Source: Siderastrea siderea
Lineage: Eukaryota > Cnidaria > Anthozoa > Scleractinia > Rhizangiidae
Length of the DNA stretch: 64,000 nt
Direction of reading: 5' to 3'
Assembly (NCBI GenBank): GCA_964030785.1
Contig: OZ034968.1
Coordinates: 52,905,230 to 52,969,229 of the forward strand
Below are positions 59,317-64,000 of the stretch, piece after piece. The translations under genes were made by a program, and so were the position numbers. Numbering within the stretch: the stretch's first letter is position 1; each line of letters begins with the position of its first letter. Under the pieces are notes generated by a model that was given only the letters and a program-made list of their open reading frames with translations, ran no database searches and was not told where the DNA came from.

Positions 59317-59599
59317 TTTGGCGTATCACCATTGGGATGCATAAAAAACCGCAGTATTCATGGACTGCCCGTGATCCCTTTCATTCTTGTCTGAATAATT
59401 CATTCGGCAAGCAAGGGTCAACCCAAGCAGCTGTTCTACATCTCTGCACCACTGCATCCTGAATTGCAGAATTGCTTATTATCAAAAGGGGGAATAACTA
59501 GCCAATTAACAAAATATTCGTGGTAAATAGCAATAAGCATGCAGTTGAATGACAACAATGATCAGGAGATTAATGAAGTTTTAATTTGGTCCTCACTGG

Positions 59600-59875
59600 A
59601 CCAGCTTGACAGGAGTATTTTGCAGGACCCAGAACGCAGAATGCAGAAAGATGGTCAGCAGTATAGAGTGTGAAACAGGTAGGTACATCATATATGATAA
59701 ACTGATATCATACATGCCTAACCCTAACCCTAACCCGTAACCTTAGGGTTAGGGTTAGGGTTAGGCATGTATATGATATCAGTTTATCAAATATGATGTA
59801 CCTACCTGTTTCACACTCTATACCACTTACCAATATCATTCTGCATTCTGTAAAATACCCCTGCCAGGACCAGCT
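59600..59875. repeat. Hairpin element tipped with telomere repeats
   Basis: Two arms of about 120-135 bp are inverted complements, nearly perfect over the inner ~90 bp (from TATAGAGTGTGAAACAGG inward) and weaker outside (AGGAGTATTTT against AAAATACCCCT). At the tip, CCTAACCCTAACCCTAACCC (59717-59736) faces TTAGGGTTAGGGTTAGGG (within 59742-59765), separated by GTAAC. There is no coding capacity. It lies inside the Harbinger element. Confidence 0.92.
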
Positions 59876-60273
59876 TGCAACCATCTTTGAAACAATAAAT
59901 ATTGTCCTCTTTCCAATAATTTACACTTTTTCAGTAGTTCTTAAATAATTACCAAATAAAAGAATATGTTTACATAAGTTCATACTCTTGATCAATAAAG
60001 CAATTAGCACAATTCATAAACATCAGAGATTACAAAAAAGGCTTGTATAATTGTCTCTGTGAAATGAAACTGAAATACCGCAGGTACACTAACCGAAAAA
60101 CTACGGTACTCTAGTTGTGAATTAAATCAAATTTGGGAAGTGGAATGCAATCAATGTACCGCAATTTATTAACATCAGAGAGATTAAGATTACAAAAAGG
60201 AAGCCTTGAACGTGAAAATATACCGAAAGTTTTATGGAAAAATAAAGCAAATGCGAGTTCTCATTTTTAAAAC

Positions 60274-61339
60274 TTACTTCTTAAGTACCTGCATCAACTT
60301 AATAAAAAAATCTTGCTCTTCCTTCTTACGTTTCTCTTCCCTTTCTTCTTCCCTCTTTTCTCTTGCCTCCTCTGCCTCCAAAAAGCGTCTGTCAGCTTGC
60401 TGTTCGTAGTTCACAAACGCTTCAAGCGCCTTGTCAATCTTTGTGAACCCATCTGCGGCTGAAAGCCTCCTTTTCTTTCCAGTAAAGACCTTCTTCGTTT
60501 CGCCTGCATTTTCTTTTGTTGTTCCTGAAAATAATGAAAGACAAACAAACTTCGATCTTTTCCTTGGCTCTTACCAAACCAAACTCTCTGACTTTTCAAC
60601 AAGAAATTCTTAAAAGAAACCCCCCAAAATATGTGTCGTATTTCAATGAAACGTTAGTTCAGATTACATGAAGGGACTTATTTGCCAAGCGATGTATCTG
60701 TGACTGATTATAACACGAAGTACTTCACAGTTATCCGTTGCGTGACTTCACTGTCATCTTTGTAAACAACGGAGACAAAAATATTTGCGACAAACTGATA
60801 TTTTGGTAGATATTTCAAGGTTTACCTGTCACACAAACCGGCCCCTCTGTACATTTGGCAGCTGAAGAACTACCTGTACTGCTTGAAGGAATGCTGAGGT
60901 CGATATTTTCATCTTCTTCGTATTGATCTTCGGCGCCATTCAGGTTCTCCTCGCCGACTCTGCAAAATGATGCCGCAACGATTTTGGTGGAATTAATCAC
61001 ACATTTAGGCAGTGTACTGGGCTTATCAGATAGGACTTCGTCTTACTCGTCAAAAAAGGGTGGCTTCTTGCTGGGAGTCCCATTTCCCGTCTTGTTGCAT
61101 TCGTCTTTATACTGGCGGTACGCTGTAACAAGCGTGGGCAATCTCACTTTGCAAGCTTCGCCGTCTCTGTCCTCATAACCACAAGCGCGTAAAAAATCCC
61201 CCATTTCTAGCCAAATTGGCTTTTTTCTGGTAAATGACTTAAGTCTTAACTGGATATTTTCATCTCCCCATTTCTCAAGCAGAAGCTTGGTCTCGCGGTC
61301 CTCCCACCTTGTTCCACGAACTTTTCGGACAGCCGCCAT
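60274..61339 (-). CDS. Harbinger Myb/SANT-like DNA-binding protein (3 exons)
   Basis: Exons on the minus strand: 61339-61047, 60959-60826 and 60524-60274, with GT/AG junctions (GACGA/GTAAGA, TTTTGCAG/A, GACAG/GTAAAC, TTTTCAG/GA) and agreeing phases, predict about 225 residues. Residues about 8-90 form a Myb/SANT-like (MADF/MSANTD-type) trihelix domain with TRWEDRETKLLLEKWGDENI and three conserved aromatic positions. The middle is acidic and serine-rich. The C-terminus is a basic, glutamate-rich coiled coil ending FFIKLMQVLKK. In Harbinger systems such a protein binds element ends and brings the transposase into the nucleus. It is convergent with the transposase gene. No frame break is seen. 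Confidence 0.88.
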
Positions 61340-61471
61340 TTTGAAGTTGTTTTATTAAACACGAAAGTTAAACTACCTCGTACGGGTAGTTTTGATAAAA
61401 CACGTTTTAAACATGTTTAACTTGCGTCAGCCCGCGGTGTGAACGATTTATATTTAAAACGGTGTTTAGTA

Positions 61472-61507
<36 letters not shown>

Positions 61508-61517
61508 CGGGGTATTA

Positions 61518-63363
61518 GTCTGTAACTTTCGAGAATCTGCGGTCAGGAAGCAAAAATTCGAATTTTCTTTTTCTACACCAAAAAGACCCTTTTGGTGAAC
61601 CTTTTTAAAAAATGAAACCCAAAAGTTCCAGCGAGTCTTTATTTTGACAAAAACGGGCAAAGTTCGAAAAGCAGCCCAACCGCCGTCGAAGGCCGAGGTA
61701 AATTATGTAAATTAGCGTATTTTCAACTCGCCAGAACATGACAACAAAAGCTCGGACTAAACTCACTTTTTCGCCATTTGTTAGTCATCCTTTGGACTTC
61801 CTTTTAAGCTATATTTCATTCCATGTTAACAATTTTTGTTTGCTATCCACACGCTTAAAAAACATAGCATTCGCTCTTCAGTTGATTCATCAAATTTTAC
61901 GTTATTTCGGAAGATCACAGCGCCGGGGGTATATGTATCTAGGCCAAAAAGGGATACTATCGAACGGGCAATTATTCTTCTTTACCATACTGAAATGGTT
62001 AGTTTGGCCCGTAAAAAGCAAGCGCGCTAGAGGCAAAAACGTTGAGCCCATTTTCACACATTTCGCCTTTTTCTCTGTTGTTCTCATTTTACTAGCGGTA
62101 CTTCGTTTTGAAGCAAAGCACAATAGTGTTGGTCAGCGATCCCATTTTTATTTGTTTAATTTAACATTTTTCAACTGTTGCAATAACCTGACTTTGTTTC
62201 TCAGTGAAACCAGATTATTTTCAAATACGGAAAATGTGAAGTACTGGATAAACAATTCAAATTGCGTACACGTGAGTGTGAGGCATAAAAGATCGCCTTG
62301 CTGACTCTTTGCAATGCTCTATGAGGTATAGTTTGAACGTCGCTGACTCGCTTATTTCCCATTTCAGCGACTTTTTATACATTTTACAGTAAGCTGACGT
62401 CTTAATCAGGCGTTGTCCGTTCGAGGAATTTTTAAATTAAAATCAGTGTTGTTGGCCGTGGCGGGTCATTCAGTAAAACCGTCTGTAAATAAATAAGCTG
62501 TATTCGAACCCGAAAGCAGCGAAAACGAATTGTGCACGTAAATGCGAGATGTATTTGCACTCTAACACCGACACGTCAAAGTGTGCAGTGTTAATTTAGC
62601 TTGAATCACACATTCCTGATTATAAGCTTCCAGTCACTTTCTGAGAAAATAATTTGGTCTATAGCTATTTCGTCCTATTCTATAAATACATATGCATACT
62701 GTATCTTCTCACGTAATTTGTCTTCGTGTTATTCTGTAGCTTTTGTTCGACTAAAACTCGTAAAAAAATGACTTACCTGTTTTAAGGCTGTATGTTTGTG
62801 CTAAATTTTGCTGAAGACATTGGTTTTCCTCGCAAAACAAAGATGGAACATGTGCAAGAAATGCTATTTAAATCGTGGCAACAAGACGTCACATTGCATG
62901 ACAAATGAAACGTTATATACTTGTACGGGAAAATGGCCAGGAAATCCTAATATTTGCGTGACGAGTGACCTTTTTCTTACCCGAGTAGCTAAACATTTTT
63001 CACAAAAATGGTTTATACGCTAGGAAAGATTTTGTTGGCCAGAACAATAATAAAAATGAAGAGAATAAAAATAAAAAACAAGTGATGCAAACTAGCGATG
63101 GCAGCTTGTTGCAGGAACAAAAAAAAAAAAAATTAATAAAAACCAACCAAAAACAAAACAAATACGACGCCTTCTTGTCAGTCAAACCCACGAATGAAAA
63201 TAGAAAACACGGTCTACTCGGCTAATGAAAAAAGCAAAAAAATCGCGCCAGTTTCAAAACTTCATTGCTTCATTTCTCAATACTTGTACTAACGAGCATC
63301 AACGTCAGTTTGCTAATATGGCATATTGTAGCTTTTCGTCCTTATTCAACTGCACTACGCCAT
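61518..63363. other. No firmly supported gene
   Basis: A 188-codon plus-strand frame at 61738-62304 is the longest here. Its composition is aromatic- and hydrophobic-rich with no domain or splice context, so I do not call it. A-rich tracts lie near 63050-63150. No element is recognised. Confidence 0.5.
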
Positions 63364-63842
63364 ATGGATCAAGCAAGCTCCAGAAATCCACAAGATTTGC
63401 AATGTGTCACCCTGAAAGAATGCACAAAGGACGTTAACCCTCATCTTAAATCACTTAAAGTCGGCGTGGATGGAGCAATTCGCGATGAAATGACGCTGTT
63501 ATTGGTGAGAGCAGGTAAAGTTTTCCTTTAAGCGAACTCGCACCGCCTCTTTGTGTCTTTGGAGGATTTAGAAGATGCATTTATTAATCGGGGGCACTGT
63601 ACACTTCTTCACTTCTCCTTCGGGTATATTCTCAGTGGAGACGTCCCACTTATCGCTGACTATTTGCCTACACCACCGTGAGAAGTACGGTCTTCGTTGG
63701 AGGAGTGGAAAAGTAAGATGTTGTGTTCCAGATGAAGTGGCAGGACACAAATCTTCAACAGTGAAAGGTGACCGCGGGATGAATAGTAACGAATCTTCGT
63801 TTGTATCTAATAAAGCCGGGGAACTTTATCCTGTTGGATCTC
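63364..63842 (+). CDS. Two in-phase exons of an unrecognised gene (partial)
   Basis: Exon A contains ATG at 63364 and ends at 63514 (donor GAGCAG/GTAAAG). It encodes MDQASSRNPQDLQCV and about 35 further residues. Exon B is 63732-63842 (acceptor TGTTCCAG, donor GATCTC/GTAAGT), starting DEVAGHKSSTVKGDRG. Both junctions are phase 1 and the frame is open across them. The protein is hydrophilic and unrecognised. The frame is also open upstream to an ATG at 63265 that would add a hydrophobic, signal-like start. The gene continues beyond the window. Confidence 0.5.
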
Positions 63843-64000
63843 GTAAGTAATCTTTTCAACACTAAGTGACTCAATTTTAAACATGATAGGTAGTGTAAGG
63901 TATTTTAGCCGTTTTTGTTAGATAATGTTCGAGCAGTTATATCTACCAAAAAAATCATGTAAATGAACTATTTCAGCTAGATTTATCCACCTTTTACTTT

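Larger units (their letters stand above)
55887..60273. other. Harbinger interior without genes
   Basis: Between the two Harbinger genes I see no supportable coding sequence. Apart from the listed Penelope remnant, SINE, foldback elements and telomere-tipped hairpin, the sequence is ordinary AT-rich DNA. Confidence 0.6.
54417..61517. mobile_element. PIF/Harbinger DNA transposon, apparently complete
   Basis: TTA at 54417-54419 and 61515-61517 is the 3-bp target duplication typical of this superfamily. The 7095-bp element begins TACCCCATTCACACCA and ends with the complement TGGTGTGAACGGGGTA-type sequence. Subterminal TTTAAACATGTTTA-like palindromes lie inside both ends. It holds two convergent genes, the DDE transposase (plus strand) and a Myb/SANT-like protein (minus strand), the standard Harbinger pair. 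Both appear unbroken. The 4.4-kb interval between the genes has collected other repeats, which explains the large size. Confidence 0.92.

Noticed and set aside
61738..62304. 188-codon open frame rich in aromatic and hydrophobic residues
   Set aside because: No recognisable family, no signal-peptide or membrane pattern I could defend, and no conserved counterpart in the window.
1..64000. CRISPR arrays, bacterial operons, intact tRNA or rRNA genes
   Set aside because: No regularly spaced direct repeats with unique spacers and no bacterial gene layout. The tRNA-like sequences are SINE heads lacking a full tRNA fold.

Overview
This window looks like nuclear DNA of an anthozoan cnidarian, most likely a stony coral (inference). 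It is AT-rich and intron-containing, and it holds a tRNA-derived SINE with core motifs I associate with cnidarian genomes, vertebrate-type TTAGGG telomere motifs, and BEL/Pao, PIF/Harbinger and Penelope-like transposable elements. There is no sign of bacterial gene organisation. I had no database access, so family names come from recognising motifs.

The dominant structure is a very large imperfect palindrome. The left arm (about 2332-22692) and right arm (about 25097-33672) are inverted copies of one ~8-kb segment around a ~2.4-kb unique spacer. Two later insertions make the left arm much longer: a BEL/Pao LTR retrotransposon (13930-21000) and a 4.4-kb terminal-inverted-repeat element carrying a broken Crypton-type tyrosine recombinase gene (about 8237-12628). 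The right arm preserves the empty site of each, so both arrived after the duplication.

Each arm carries a three-exon gene for a small secreted C-type lectin. A third, more diverged copy lies at 43790-47146 in the same direction as the left copy. Only this third copy looks intact: signal peptide exon, linker exon, and one C-type lectin domain with EPN and WND calcium/sugar motifs. The left copy lost its signal-peptide exon and has a tandemly doubled lectin domain with a 1-nt frameshift. The right copy kept exon 1 but has a mutated splice acceptor before exon 2 and a frameshift next to WND.

From 33.7 to 43.4 kb there is no complete gene. There are GGATTCC- and GATC-rich degenerate repeats, a short inverted-repeat element, and a three-unit tandem array (36044-43404). 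Its first unit keeps two exons that splice in frame, while units 2 and 3 share disabling changes. A 5'-truncated Penelope-like element (47840-49390) with reverse transcriptase, GIY-YIG endonuclease and a hammerhead-like 3' motif follows the third lectin. From 50.7 to 53.3 kb there are several non-autonomous inverted-repeat elements.

From 54420 to 61514 there is an apparently complete PIF/Harbinger transposon: TTA target duplications, terminal inverted repeats, an intact 453-residue DDE transposase, and a convergent three-exon Myb/SANT-like protein gene whose splice phases all agree. Its interior is a trap for other repeats, including a hairpin tipped with telomere repeats. The window ends in two in-phase exons of an unrecognised host gene (63364-63842).
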